Source of the DNA: Antedon bifida
Lineage: Eukaryota > Echinodermata > Crinoidea > Comatulida > Antedonidae
Length of the DNA: 64,000 nucleotides
Direction: 5' to 3'
NCBI GenBank assembly: GCA_963402885.1
Contig: OY727102.1
Location: forward strand, 15,500,001 to 15,564,000
Under the pieces are notes generated by a model. It did no database searches. It saw only the letters and a list, made by a program, of their open reading frames with translations, and was not told where the DNA came from. Of the stretch, positions 1 through 11,333 are shown one piece after another (within the stretch, counting starts at the first letter, position 1; each line of letters starts with the position of its first letter). The position numbers and the translations under genes are program-made.

Positions 1-1243
1 CTAGCTTGTAGTATAACCCATTTAGTATTATTGATTGAACGTGTCAGAAAATGTATGCGAACGGGATAAATACATTCTACAAAAACATTGTGTAATTTAG
101 ACGACTTCATTGTGTGTGTCGTCAACCATGTGACAGGATACAAACTTAATTACATAAACACATTAGTCTCTGGCCACTGAAACACATAAATGTTAAATTC
201 AAAGAGTATTACTGTATAATGCATTTATTAGGCATTATGGTTAATTTGGTGGTCAGTCACTTTTTACAGTTTGTTCGAATCCGTAAATTATATAAATCGA
301 TAACGTAATTTGTTAAAAGTTCGGTATGCTTTCACGATATTGAATCAGCACTTATGTCAACTGTCCTACATTGCTTTGACTGTATAATGCATATTTATGG
401 CACGCCAGGACGGACATAACTATGTTAAGTTGACATCGCTCGTGTTATGTTGACATCGCTCGTATTCGAAATAGTCGAAAGGCAATTTAACTACTAAATC
501 TACTTTCTTTTAAGCATTTAGTTCGGAATGTATATAGTTAGTTTCAGTATTGTATAGTGAATGTTTCCTGATCTTGTCAACGTAATGTTTGTTAAACTTG
601 CTTACATAAAGTTCAAGTTGTCTAGATAGATTATTGTATCATCTTTTCTTTCTGTGACGTAGGGGTATAAAATGCAGTAACTAATGTGGATTACGCATTT
701 GCTACAATAAATCAAATAAGCATGTTAAAAACTATCAAAATAAAGATGAATGGGCAATTTATAAGTGAAAAATGCAGTAAATTTTGATTAAGGCTATCAC
801 TCACACACAAAAAGTCTACCAAGAATAATAGTAAAATTGTTCGCCTGTTAGCAATGTTGACGCGAATAGGTCATTCTGCAATTAGATTACCTTTGCTCAA
901 CAATTTAAGTTGTAGCCGTAAATCTATAGTGGGTTTAAGGAATATTGATAGGTATTGCACTTGATCTTGAGTAATTTAACATCTACAATAGAGCAAACTA
1001 AATGCCATTTTTCAGCCCTTTTCATCAGGTTCGAAACACGTAGTGCCATGAGCATCTTACCCTTTAATTATACCTTGTTAATGTTAGATTTCACTCACTG
1101 ATTTTAACGATTTTAACCTCGTTAGGAATCTTTTAATATTCATGTTTCTATACTTTGCAGTATGTATGTGGAATATTTAATAAAGCCAATAAATCTATTT
1201 AACGATGCAGCAGTTTGACTATAATCCCTAACGCATACTAGGC
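1..1243. other. AT-rich non-coding stretch
   Basis: No convincing coding sequence on either strand. The only local structure noted is a short direct repeat near 425-470, where a GACATCGCTCGT-containing segment occurs twice about 23 bases apart. Confidence 0.5.
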
Positions 1244-1245
1244 TA

Positions 1246-1383
1246 AAGCTCTGTCTACACTATCAAACTAGTTTGAAAAAAAAAAATGTGCCCAAATATG
1301 GTAGTGATATGACATCATCATGTCCATATAATGGGCACATCACATTTGTTGTCACATAAAGTTTGATAGTGTAGACAGAGCTT
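1246..1383. mobile_element. MITE family C, copy 1 (TA target site)
   Basis: The ends are inverted copies of AAGCTCTGTCTACACTATCA, flanked on both sides by TA, which fits a TA target-site duplication (Tc1/mariner-like). The 138-bp interior is non-coding and includes a CCAAATATGGTAGTGATATG motif. Three further copies occur at 24048, 25409 and 29404. There is no transposase, so this is a non-autonomous element. Superfamily assignment is inferred only from the TA target. Confidence 0.8.
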
Positions 1384-1385
1384 TA

Positions 1386-1937
1386 GAACTGTAAAATAGT
1401 CTAGACTTTAAATTTCGGTAAAAATGGTATCCAGATAACTAGATTCCATCAGTTCGAGAGTGCCGCTTTAAATAATAGTTTCTTTTATCCCACTGAACAT
1501 GATTGTTACCCTTTTGTCTTTATATATTCTCGGAATTTTTTAGTCAAAATTAGAACGACACCTAATGCTCCAATAGAAACAAATACTGTATGACTTTGTT
1601 ATTATTCCTTTATATGCACCACTATACTCTCTTGATAATAATAACGTCAAAATATAAAAAATAATACAACTTTAGGGCAAGTCTACTCTGGGCATAGTAA
1701 TGCACGTTTAAATAATACCGTAAACGCTACATTGATTTACGCATAACATATTCACAACATCTAACCACGGCGATATATCGATTTATATGACACACAGTGT
1801 AAGTAATGAATATCAGTAAGTCGATTAGGCAGCCTCCCAACCGATTAGGTCTTTCATATTCAATTATGTATGGTGCAGCGTATAGTTTATTACATTACGT
1901 ACCGGTAGTGTTGTTTACACTTCGCATTTTTCTTTTT
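1386..1937. other. AT-rich non-coding stretch
   Basis: No gene, RNA or repeat structure that I can support. Confidence 0.4.
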
Positions 1938-2065
1938 CCCACTAGGACGCAACGGAAAATTGTAAGTGCAGCGCAAACATGAAGCGAATGATTATGATCC
2001 ATCGCGTCGTGATTGGTAAAAAATCACTTGCCTTGCGTTTATGTCGTTGCGCTGTGTACTAGTGG
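1938..2065. mobile_element. MITE family A, degenerate copy
   Basis: It starts with CCCACTAGGACGCAACG and ends with an inverted partner reading GCGCTGTGTACTAGTGG. The centre carries a CGTGATTGGT motif like the TTGTGATTGGTCAA core of better copies (2583-2761). The outermost AGCTTGGTT bases are lost on both sides. A further fragment with GCGTCCTTGCGTTGC lies near 2147-2170. Confidence 0.6.
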
Positions 2066-2186
2066 ACAATCAATCGCAAGGGAAAGTTCGGATGATCTCC
2101 ATTATTTATGAGAACTAAGTGCAATCTCATGGTTTCGGCTGCGGTGCGTTTGCGTCCTTGCGTTGCTTGGAATCCGAACTTTATAA

Positions 2187-2392
2187 AGCGTTGTTCCCCC
2201 ACTAGCGACGCAACTTTAACGCAACCTACGCAACGTAAGGAAATGCCCTTCCGATAATTGTATTTTCCCCCACCTGCGTGAAATCAAACCTGCGACTTTG
2301 CAGCACTGTTGCGTCGTCGGTTCCCACTTGTGATTACGCAATAAAGCACCTTGCGTCGCTGCGTTACGTTGCGTTGTAGTGGGAACCACGCT
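2187..2392. mobile_element. MITE family B, complete copy with TAA target-site duplication
   Basis: A 206-bp element whose termini are of the AGCGTGGTTCCCACTAG type in inverted orientation, with TAA directly outside each end. The interior differs from family A: it has a CCCCCACCTGCGTGAAATC block and a second GGTTCCCACTTGTGATTACG block. The same element occurs inverted at 6362-6570 and shortened at 19214-19390. A 3-bp TWA target fits PIF/Harbinger-type insertion, which is inferred. The open frame on the minus strand here is a by-product of the repeat. Confidence 0.85.
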
Positions 2393-2582
2393 TAACAACG
2401 CGTTATCTGTAGGCGGTGGGATTTGGAAAAAAAACACTTTTATTTTATGCGGCGCCAAAAAACAATAATAATTTGCCTGGTGAAAATTATTAGATAAATT
2501 ACATTGATCTGCCTCATAAACTTTCCTCATTCTCTACCGTATACATCAATTTACATATTTATTTATTTATTTTATGTCTTTA

Positions 2583-2761
2583 AGCTTGGTTCCCACTAGA
2601 ACGTAACGCAAGGACGTAAACGCAACGCAAGCGTTTTAACCAATGACAAGCGAAGTTATAGACAGTTAGCAATCACAAGCGAATAAGCCATCGCTTGTGA
2701 TTGGTCAATTCACTTGCGTTGCGTTACGTCCTTGCGTTGCGTCGCTAGTGGGAACCACGCT
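2583..2761. mobile_element. MITE family A, complete copy with TTA target-site duplication
   Basis: A 179-bp near-palindromic element. The left end is AGCTTGGTTCCCACTAGAAC, the right end is its inverted relative with CTAGTGGGAACCACGCT, and TTA lies directly outside both. The centre has two opposed AATCACAAGCGA / TCGCTTGTGATTGG blocks. It is non-coding and non-autonomous. It shares outer termini with family B but has a different interior. Confidence 0.88.
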
Positions 2762-2854
2762 TTAGGCAATGTGGCCAAGGATTACCAATAGTGAATTAAT
2801 CACTGTCCTATCAGATAGGTGGTAATCCTCCTGATACAGGGGCTATTTTGTGAA

Positions 2855-3090
2855 CCAGTTCACCGGGGTAACCCCCTACTCTTTTCGAATAATGAACTGG
2901 GTTCTTTAAAGTGCACACAGGTTATAACTGTGTACACTGGACCTACGGTTTATAGTCCTTATCCGAGAAGACTTGTTCCACCACCAGAACTAGGAGCGAG
3001 TCGGCCTCGAACCCTTGCCGATGTTGCTGGCTCTTTAGGTACGGTAAACGGCGCCCCTGCCTTAACCGCTCGACCATTTGACTCACATAT
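2855..3090 (-). mobile_element. tRNA-derived SINE (type II tRNA-like head), copy 1
   Basis: On the minus strand the element opens near 3088 with a tRNA-like head. It has an A-box-like TGGTCGAGCGG followed by TTAAGGC, a long variable region, and a B-box-like GGTTCGAGGCC. This matches a Leu/Ser-type tRNA with its polymerase III promoter. A non-tRNA body follows, ending in GGTTACCCCGGTGAACTGG. A second copy lies at 31334-31502 and a tail fragment at 62597-62643. The overlapping open frames on both strands are not genes. What supports a SINE rather than a tRNA gene is the long shared body. Confidence 0.78.
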
Positions 3091-3092
3091 AA

Positions 3093-3140
3093 AGCTTGGT
3101 TCCCACCAGAACGTAACGCAAGGACGTCAACGCAACGCAA
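3093..3140. mobile_element. MITE family A, left half only
   Basis: It begins AGCTTGGTTCCCACCAGAAC after TAA and runs through AGGACGTCAACGCAACGCAA, then ends without a right arm. It abuts the SINE head at 3090. Confidence 0.65.
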
Positions 3141-3150
3141 TGTCTTCAAT

Positions 3151-4879
3151 TTTCCTGGTTTCATATTTGGACTGTATTGTCATCTGACATTTTCTGCTGG
3201 CATTATTAAAATTTAATAATAATTCACCCGAACAAACCTGATGAGATGAGATGTCTAGTCTTCTATATAATAATAACCTTTGCTTCGAATTCTGGATATC
3301 TTAACATAGTAATAAAATCCATTTCACAATGATGCGCTCTCTCCTGATCTCGAAGTGTGATTTTCATCCTACAAATAATCCATTCTATGAATAACAGTTC
3401 ATGCCATTAAGTCATAAACATTTATTATTGAAAGTGATTCCATTTAATTTCAATTTAAGTACGTACTACATACATCTCAATTAGCCTAACCTTCTCCAGA
3501 GAACACTATTTTGATTTATGCTTTTTTAGCTATCTTCTTATTAAAATATTTGTTGCAGATCGCCTTTTCTTGGGGAAGTAGGTGCTTTACGTAATTTAGT
3601 TCCGTTAATTAGCAACATTGGATATCAATTTTCTAATCATTTAATGTGCAAATTGTAAATATCAAAGATAAGCGTAAAATCAAAATGATATAGGAAGGTG
3701 GGTGTACGCCCACGGAAAGTGAAAAAAAAACCACTACAACCCAGCCTCTGTCACACGTGTAACAAAAATGAACGCGCAAAGCGAAATTCTAGTACGCGTG
3801 TAGCAAAATCGCACTCTCGATGACGTAATTAAGAGTACAATAAACATTTCATATGACCCACAATTATCTAATCAAATAACAAAAATTCATTATAGTTTGT
3901 AAAAATACTTTATTAGGCCTCCTTATGTTAGTTATTGAGGGTTGAGCAAATATACATTCGTCATCGTAAAGGCATTGTCAATTGGATGTATCAATTAATT
4001 TAAACAAAATAGAAACGAGAATTTACCTCCTCTTACTATTTTATGAATACGCGAGTGTGACAGTACGCATGCGCGTCAAGATCGAGCGAACGTATACTAT
4101 CAGATAAATAGATAATTTATGGAGTTGAAATTATAATGCATAATAACTAAATTCAAACGCTATCAAACTGGCATTGTACTGAATCAGATAATTTTTGATA
4201 TAAATCATCTTATTATTCTAAACTTGCTACAAAGCTTCTCTTTAATCTTAATTGCATTGTTTGACTTCAGGCACAGTTATCTAAGACGTTCAGCAAGGAT
4301 GTGCCTACGGTGCATACAGTAGCATCATCATAACAAAACAATAATAAGAATTTGTACTCTTCGGGCACAGAGGAAATGAGATGTTTAACGTAAAAGTTAC
4401 ACCATCGGAGGACGATTACGATTGGTTAAAATTTTGCGCTAAAGATTCCAAAACAATAACTATAGACCTGGGGTTTCTTTCTCGTGCCTTTCTATTTCAA
4501 AAATAATTCCGGTAAACATAGGTAAGAAGGTCGCTTTTCAATTTACTGATTGTTATTAGGAAGTACTGTATTTTCGGAGGAGATCGTTCTTAATGTAAAA
4601 AATACAAAATTAAGTAGTAGACCTATATCATTGTTCGGCTTTGTACTGAAAAATGACTAACTTAAAGCATAATCACCTAATATACACATATGGAATGTTA
4701 TGCTCAATGTATCAGGTACTGTATATTAAACAAATAATGTTCATAATGCTGAAATTAGCATTTTCGTGATGATGAAACTGACTGTTCATTAATGGTGCAA
4801 TCAATGTTGATATAGTGTTTGATCAGTTGACATAATGAATAGATGTGTTTATGTAAATTTAAATTTGGAATTAGTACTA
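3151..4879. other. Non-coding stretch
   Basis: AT-rich sequence with no supportable exon. A slightly GC-richer patch near 3700-3830 has several CACGTGTAAC / ACGCGTGTAGC-like motifs and may be repeat-derived, but I found no second copy. Confidence 0.35.
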
Positions 4880-5222
4880 TAGAATGATGAGAATTCCATG
4901 GACAGATAGAGTTAGTAATGAAGATGTGTTGTAAGAGCTGGGGTGTGCAGGAAACTACTGAAGGATATTAGGATTAGACAGATGAGATTCGTGGGACATG
5001 TGTTGAGGAAGGAAGGTCTGGAGAACTTGGCATTAATCGGTAAGGTAGAAGGAAGAAGGAGCAGGGGGAGAAAAAGAGTTACTTAGTTGGCCAGCATAGC
5101 TGAATGGATTCGGAATAGAGGTGAGAATACCAAAGAAGTGGAGTTGCTGAACATGGCAATAGACAGAGAATTGTGGCACAACATGATCGCCAAAGTCTCA
5201 TGATATGGCACTTCGAGAGAGA
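4880..5222 (+). pseudogene. LINE reverse-transcriptase 3' end, decayed fragment
   Basis: Conceptual translation in two frames gives the C-terminal signature of endonuclease/reverse-transcriptase LINE proteins. MMRIPWTDRVSNEDVL is followed, after a frameshift near 4931, by KDIRIRQMRFVGHVLRKEGL, then EGRRSRGRKRVT, and finally ELWHNMIAKVS. The order RIRQ-RF-GH-R-EGLE, GRRSRGR and DRELW matches the tail of many invertebrate LINE ORF2 proteins. The in-frame stop after RKRVT (TAG near 5083) and the frameshift show it is dead. The upstream RT and endonuclease parts are absent. Confidence 0.8.
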
Positions 5223-6361
5223 CAGACTATAGAACTTCTAGATTAAAATAGATCGAGCTTTATCGGCAATGGATAGATTTACAGAAATTTGACAGAATTT
5301 GTGTTCAATTAAATTGCTGTCATACATTTTGAAATGTTGCATTTTCCCTTTGAGTGTCTTCAACAGTGAACTAACCCGAGTAAATTGTCATGCTCACTCT
5401 TGTATACTGTAGGCCTAATTCAATTTATAAACAGCCTGACTGACCCATGGTTAATGTTTCATCTAGTACCTGGCTTTATTCCTACCAACCTATTATTGTC
5501 CGACTACCTGAGCCGCCTACACAATGGAACATATTTATTTTCAGTATCACGAATAATCAACTGGAAGCATTTAACCTCGTGAAGGATTCAGTATATTACA
5601 TGAATATAGTTGCTCACCTTTCCCTCTTTCCTGGTCTATAAGAATAATGATTCATCAACACATTAACTACAATAGTTTGGTAACATCTGTAGATCCATGC
5701 AAATGATGTAATAGAAAAAAAAATATAGCATTGTTACTACTATAAATAATTAAAAAAAAACAACAGCTGAAAATCGAAGAAGGAATTATAGCAGAAATTA
5801 TTATTGTGACTTGCCATAATTCTGTATAACAAAATACCAATTACCTTTTTGAAAGGTTAAATGGTTATGATTCAAAGAAAGTATGATAATAATGATGGTG
5901 GTGATAATGATAATGATGATGAATACTAAAATATAACTTACTATAATGTACCGTACGTGTGATAATGGTGGTGATATTAGTGTCACATTCGGTTATTTCC
6001 GTTTAACTTATCAAATTAAATGGCGATGACTGCGTTGTGGCGCTAAGTTTGTCTATCCCTAGCCCAATTATATTCTGGCAAATTTTTGTTTGCCTTTTTG
6101 GCGTCACAGATATGTAAATAACAACGTATTAAGATCCTTACCCCGTTACTTAAGTGTAGCAATATTTCTTTTTATATACATCACCATTAAAATAAATTAA
6201 CGGGACACAGTGATATATTAACACGTTGTAGACGGATATATTACTTTTAGAACTTAAGGACTGAATACTGCAGTATTTCAATAATGTCCACCCGCAAGTT
6301 TAATGTTCGAACGTATTGCGCGTCGCTTCGCGCTGCGTCGACTCGCGCTGCGTCGTCCTAA
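5223..6361. other. Non-coding stretch with a GAT-rich simple repeat
   Basis: No gene is supported. Between about 5884 and 5975 there is an imperfect (GAT/GGTGAT)n run, which creates a low-complexity open frame on the minus strand. Just before the MITE at 6362, bases 6310-6355 repeat a CGCGCTGCGTCG-like motif. Confidence 0.4.
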
Positions 6362-6570
6362 AGCGTGGTTCCCACTAGCGACGCAACGTAACGCAACGCA
6401 GCGACGTTTTCACTGCATTGCGTAATCACAAGTGGGAACCGACGACGAAACAGTGCTGCAAACATCGCATGTTTGATTTCACGCAAGCGGGGGAAAACAC
6501 AATTATCGGAAGGGCATGTTCTTACGTTGCATAGGTTGCGTTACGTTGCGTCGCTAGTTGGAACCAAGCT
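6362..6570. mobile_element. MITE family B, complete copy with TAA target-site duplication
   Basis: 209 bp. It starts AGCGTGGTTCCCACTAGCGA and ends CTAGTTGGAACCAAGCT, with TAA directly outside both ends. The interior is the reverse complement of the copy at 2187-2392, including GGTTTGATTTCACG-like and GGGGGAAAACACAATTATCG blocks. Confidence 0.85.
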
Positions 6571-7311
6571 TAAGTGTGAATCAAGATTTAGCTTACAAAA
6601 AGCAATTTATTTTAATATTCACACTGTTTATATAGGATAGTATATGCAAACCAAAAACGACATAGAATTAAATTAATTCCTTCTTAGTTTACAGAAATGA
6701 CATGCAGACGGATGAAGAAAATCATTATTAACTAATATCCATCACATCGTTTTTATTTAAAGCACTTTTTATAATGAAAGACTTGGTAGCTTGGTGATAA
6801 TATCACAGATAAAAATGTATCGAGTTTTCATACTAGGCCGCAAATTTCTTTGTCATTAACTTTGTCACTTACGTGGTCTATTCATATTAGTTTTGACATG
6901 TTTCAAACAGAGAATCTGCATTGATGTCTTTACAGATACTTAAGTCTTTCCTTTAGGTAATATATACATTTCATATGGATCAGATGTATAATATAACAGG
7001 AATAAAGCACTTCGTCTAACCACGGAAGAGTATTAATCGTATGTGATTTCACTTACCGGGTACAACACAAACTTCAATTACTAACATCTGAAACGGCTTG
7101 ATATTGTATTAATTGTTTGTTACACCGAAAAGTTACAATTAAGAAGCATGTAATATTTATATCGAGTGCCTTTAAATCCACATGCTAACCTTCTCAGTAC
7201 AATACCAGTAATTTTAATCTCTCTGTTTTTAAAATGCTGTTGGTGTATGTAGTCAAATCGAAGTTAATCCCATGAACATTGTGAATTCTATTATGCTTAA
7301 ATAGGGTCTTA
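6571..7311. other. AT-rich non-coding stretch
   Basis: No gene, RNA or repeat structure that I can support. Confidence 0.4.
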
Positions 7312-7814
7312 AAGGCCGGTGCACACCGAACGCGAAGCAGCGAAACGTCATGCGTCACGCGTCATTCGACGGATCGCTTTGAAAGTTGAATTGTAAGCGT
7401 CTATTTTAGTTTTTTCTTGTCGGTTCCCACTAAACGCGTCACGAATCAGCACATTTTTCACCTGACCACAAAAGTTCCGGTTCGATCTGGTTCATCGTAT
7501 AATCATTTCCATAAAGACCTCGTCAGCCACCATTTTTTTGCCGTCGGTGTCGTCGATGATGAGAGATATTCCTGTTCTGATTGGTTGACGAACGCGAACC
7601 GCGCTTGCGACGCCTCAAAAAGTTGACCAAGGTTCAACTTTTGAAAATTCGCGTGCGAAGCCTTCGCTGCAGTCGTTTTCAACGCGTTGAAGTTGAAAAT
7701 CGACTATCGTTCACTGTTCGATTGTATGTTCACACTGGAAGCGTCCGTCGCCTGCCGCGTGCGTCACTTTTTAACGCGAAATTCGCTGCTTCGCGTTCGG
7801 TGTGCACCGGCCTT
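7312..7814. mobile_element. MITE with 33-bp perfect terminal inverted repeats
   Basis: The left end AAGGCCGGTGCACACCGAAC continues through GCGAAGCAGCGAA. The right end (7782-7814) is its exact inverse. TA flanks both sides. The 503-bp interior is GC-richer than its surroundings and CpG-rich. It carries two fortuitous open frames (7417-7626, 7581-7823) with no domain I recognise. It is non-autonomous. Single copy in this window. Confidence 0.82.
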
Positions 7815-8184
7815 TATGGCTAATGCAATCGAAAAGTTAGTAATATTTTTTTAACGAAGTTAAACATAACCTCCAATGAAAACCTATTAAACGTTAGTCT
7901 TGATCATACAGAAGAGGTCGAGTTCAATTATGTTTTCATTTGATTTAGAATTTTTTTTGTATTCGGTACCGGTATATTATATTTCGCCCCTTGGCATTTA
8001 TTAGTATATATTATTTATAATTAAACCGTAAAACAATATTGATGCAACATCCGTCTCAAAATGTATTGATGTCAAAGCTGATCAAACATGCGTTGATGAA
8101 AATTGTTAAAAAACGTTAATACATACAGTAGAATTAATGTTATTGCGTACAATAATTAGCTAGCAGTTCATAATATTTAAGGTT

Positions 8185-8398
8185 GTGACTTAGTTATGAT
8201 GCTTGGGTCCAATTCCAAGGGTCCTGTGTTCAAGTCCCGTCACATGTCAGGATTTTTTCTAAGGACAAAAGACTTGTATGACTTTGTTTATGTAGAGCAT
8301 CTTGTGTATATGTTTGTCTTGTGAACCTCTGAGGGTTTGATCAGCAATTGCTGGATGAATCACCCTCATTAAATATGGTAAAAAAAAGCATTAAAAGA
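8185..8398 (+). mobile_element. tRNA-derived SINE candidate, tail shared with 55.0 kb
   Basis: The head region contains a B-box-like GTGTTCAAGTCCCGTCAC near 8227. The 3' part ends in CTGGATGAATCACCCTCATT and AAATATGG, then an A-rich run. The same tail occurs on the minus strand at 55015-55070 with one difference in the first block. A polymerase III-like head with a shared tail and A-rich end fits a SINE. No clear A box was found. Confidence 0.55.
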
Positions 8399-8399
8399 A

Positions 8400-9001
8400 A
8401 AAAAGCTTCGAAGCACTGTGAAAAAAATGACCCAAACCGAAGAATGATGACAACCTCATCAAACTAATGGGCGGTGGTTATTCTCGCCTGCTAACCATAA
8501 TATATATACACGAAACTGCATCGGATAATAAAAACTTAAAATAAAAAAACTCAGAATCTCATCAGAATTTGCATACAGATTAACTTCACAATTTAATTGA
8601 ACTATAAAAAAACAGGACTGTCATGTTTATTCCAATGGGTTAAGGGTATATGGTGTTGTAAAGGTAGTTTTAACAACGGCGTAAGTCTCACGTATATCAA
8701 TTGCGGCTCCAATAATATATATCCGGCGATACGTGCAATATCAAGTTGAAATTGAAATGCCGCGTGATAAAAATATCATGTGTGACGACACCTACAGACA
8801 GTAGGATATCGTGAAAATGGAATACTAACACACCACCGTATCCATGGACAAATGATATATTAAGAACAATTCAATGATGATACACACGATAATACTGTAT
8901 TGAAAACAAATGTTTCCATAAAAAAGAAAGCTCCTTCTGATAATTTATGTTTCAGAATGGTTTTCTACTCTACTTGGACTTTCATTCAATATTTAACTAC
9001 C
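8400..9001. other. AT-rich non-coding stretch
   Basis: Nothing supportable on either strand. A short open frame at 8900-9115 runs into the foldback element and is not gene-like. Confidence 0.4.
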
Positions 9002-9922
9002 GTTAAAGGACAACTTTACCGAGAATCATATTTTTACGTGTTAGGGATGTGCATAGGAATTCAGATCAATTGCGAGATTTACGATATCGCCGTGCGCGCT
9101 CGTAATTTGCTATGACGCAAAGTGCGCTTAACAAAATCTACCTAAATGTGTTTACTAGAAATTCCGCGCTTTCGAGACCTATCTATTGAACCGAAAGAGT
9201 AGCTAGAAACATGACGTATGATGCTCTGGAATCATTCAACCATATCACACTCAAAACTTTTTAAATACAAATCGCGGTGATTTTTGGTGAATAAAGACGA
9301 TGGTGCATAATAATCAGCCTAACCCTTGTACTCAAATGCGATGGTGAGTATTATAATTTCATGAATAATCGATCGATACCTTGCCAGTAGTGTAGGTAGC
9401 CTAGCCTACGCCCTAGTAAGCATATCAATAGGCTACAGATTCACCACACACAAAGTGTTGAGTGCAATATGGTTGAGTGAGTTAATCACGTCATCACGTA
9501 CGTCATACTTCTAGCTAGCTCGGGGGTCAATAGACTCGCAAAGCGCGAACATTTTTAGTAAACACACTTTTTAAATAAATCCTTAAAAAATATAAATGTT
9601 GAATTTGTTTATTGTTTTTTTTTTGCCTATCTCGATATTGACGTGTTTCTTTAAATAATTGACTAAACATTTTGGCAAATTTAAGCCTAATGCAGGTCAA
9701 ATTAACAATTGAAATGACAGGTACCTATCTATTGTATGTCAAAAACAGTGAAAACTCATAAAGTAGATTTTGCTAAGCACACATGACGTCACAGCAATTT
9801 ACGGCGACGGTTGTACGGCGAGCGCGCACAGCGATATCGTAAATCTCACAATTTTTCTGAAATCATATGTACATTCCTAATGCGTTGTCAAAATATAGTT
9901 CTTGGTAAAGTTGTCCTTTAAC
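9002..9922. mobile_element. Foldback-type element with long imperfect inverted arms
   Basis: The left end GTTAAAGGACAACTTTACCG and the right end, whose inverse is GTTAAAGGACAACTTTACCA, define a 921-bp element. The arms continue imperfectly inward for about 125 bp, including a shared GAGATTTACGATATCGC block and an AAAATCTAC block. A second inner pair (about 9145-9190 and 9525-9585) shares a GTGTTTACTA and GCGCTTT-GAG core. The right arm is longer, suggesting about 180 bp of extra sequence between 9585 and 9765. There is no transposase frame. Confidence 0.75.
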
Positions 9923-10685
9923 AATAAATTTATTCTCTATGCACATGATCAATCTGTTACTTGTCTGTTCTGTTTGCTTCTAGTGCTATTATTGTAATAA
10001 ATGAATTGTGGTTTGAATTCAATCAATGAAGGGATTATTAAGTTAAAACAACTTAAAGTGGTATAAAAACAATAAAACACAACATTAATAATGTTAAATT
10101 AATAATTTAGAGAAAGAGAATTTTGAAATAGTTATGATAAAGTCTATTTTGCTTTAAAACCAATAGTGTTACTTGCATTGTGTTGTACGTTCTTTTTGTA
10201 TCTTTTGTACGATTTTTACAGTATTTGACAACAGGGATTTTAACCGCACAAGTAGCTTTTCGTTATACAAAATATTTTAAAGGAAATCTTTTGTGTTATT
10301 TATATAAATTTTACGAGACAATTATCGGTATATTGATACCTTTTACGTCAGAATATAAACGTTAACGATCTTAAATCCATCATCCTGCCGTTATTAGTTT
10401 CTATATTTAATTTGTGTGTGATTAAATATTTTTCGAAATCGTGGGGGAATTTCATACGCTGGTATCCAAATATCAGTATAATAATTGTATAAGTATTGAT
10501 ATATAAAGCTTGTCTGCTTTATAATACTATCTACTTTGTTCAAGTACTCTCACTTGCACTGCTGAATGGCTAAGTGTTGCCCGAAAGCTCTGCTAATTTT
10601 TCTGGCTGTTTTACTTCATCGTTTTGATTTAGCTTTTTGCTTATTTTATTTTGAACCTTGTGAATGTGAGTTTGGTGTAATGGTT
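9923..10685. other. AT-rich non-coding stretch
   Basis: Two short open frames (10180-10365 and 10566-10892) were examined. The first has only low-complexity hydrophobic residues. The second runs into the repeat at 10690. No exon is supported. Confidence 0.4.
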
Positions 10686-10689
10686 ATAT

Positions 10690-10840
10690 ATCCAGTGGTC
10701 CAGAATTGGGATCCTGGTCCGGATGGCCTCCGAAATTTAATGGAATGGTCCTTGACAACATCATATCTATATCTGAGAGTAATCCTGCTAACAAACAGAC
10801 AAACACACACACGCGATCGACTATACATAACCTCCTTGAC
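10690..10840 (+). mobile_element. Retroelement 3'-tail-like repeat fragment
   Basis: The ordered motifs GATCCTGGTCCGGATGGCC, AAATTTAATGGAATGGTCCT, AGTAATCCTGCTAACAAAC, AGACAAACACACAC and CATAACCTCC follow the layout of a dispersed retroelement tail I recall from many marine animal genomes. The open frames overlapping it on both strands are repeat-derived. I found no second copy here, so the call rests on recognition. Confidence 0.5.
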
Positions 10841-11333
10841 ATGCACCACATTACCACCACTCTGTAATGCATATATTTCTTCAATATCATAGGAATATTT
10901 GGTAATACAACAACAAATGTGTTATCTCCTATTATTATATACCATAAAATAACCCTAAACTTAACCTTGATGCAGGTACCAAAAAATATTTCAGCATAAA
11001 ACAATTCGGTATATAGATACTTGTTTTTGTAAATATATGATGTAGGCCTACACATTTGATTTAAATTTATTTGGTAAATCATTATAAAAAATACATACGA
11101 AGTAATAACGTTAAATTTAACTACTGACATTACAAAATCAATGTATATAGCTCTAACTTGGTTTTTATCGTGTCGTAAAAATAGCTGTGAAATAATAAAT
11201 AAACAATTTCAGTCAGGTTGGACAAAGGTTTTGGAGAAAACGAATGATAACTACGGTGCATGTTACATAATTAATAAATACATTTTAAAAATAATTTCTG
11301 TCACAACTACAATACATGTATAATGTATTTATG

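Noticed and set aside
2216-2530. Minus-strand open frame of 104 codons
   Set aside because: Lies mostly inside the family B MITE; similar frames recur in the other copies (19091-19387, 19260-19535).
2819-3187. Overlapping open frames on both strands
   Set aside because: Span the tRNA-derived SINE and the adjacent half MITE.
7417-7823. Two open frames in a GC-rich patch
   Set aside because: Contained in the inverted-repeat element 7312-7814; no transposase motif.
10566-11130. Open frames of 108 and 148 codons on opposite strands
   Set aside because: Both cross the retroelement-tail repeat at 10690-10840; no domain and no splice logic.
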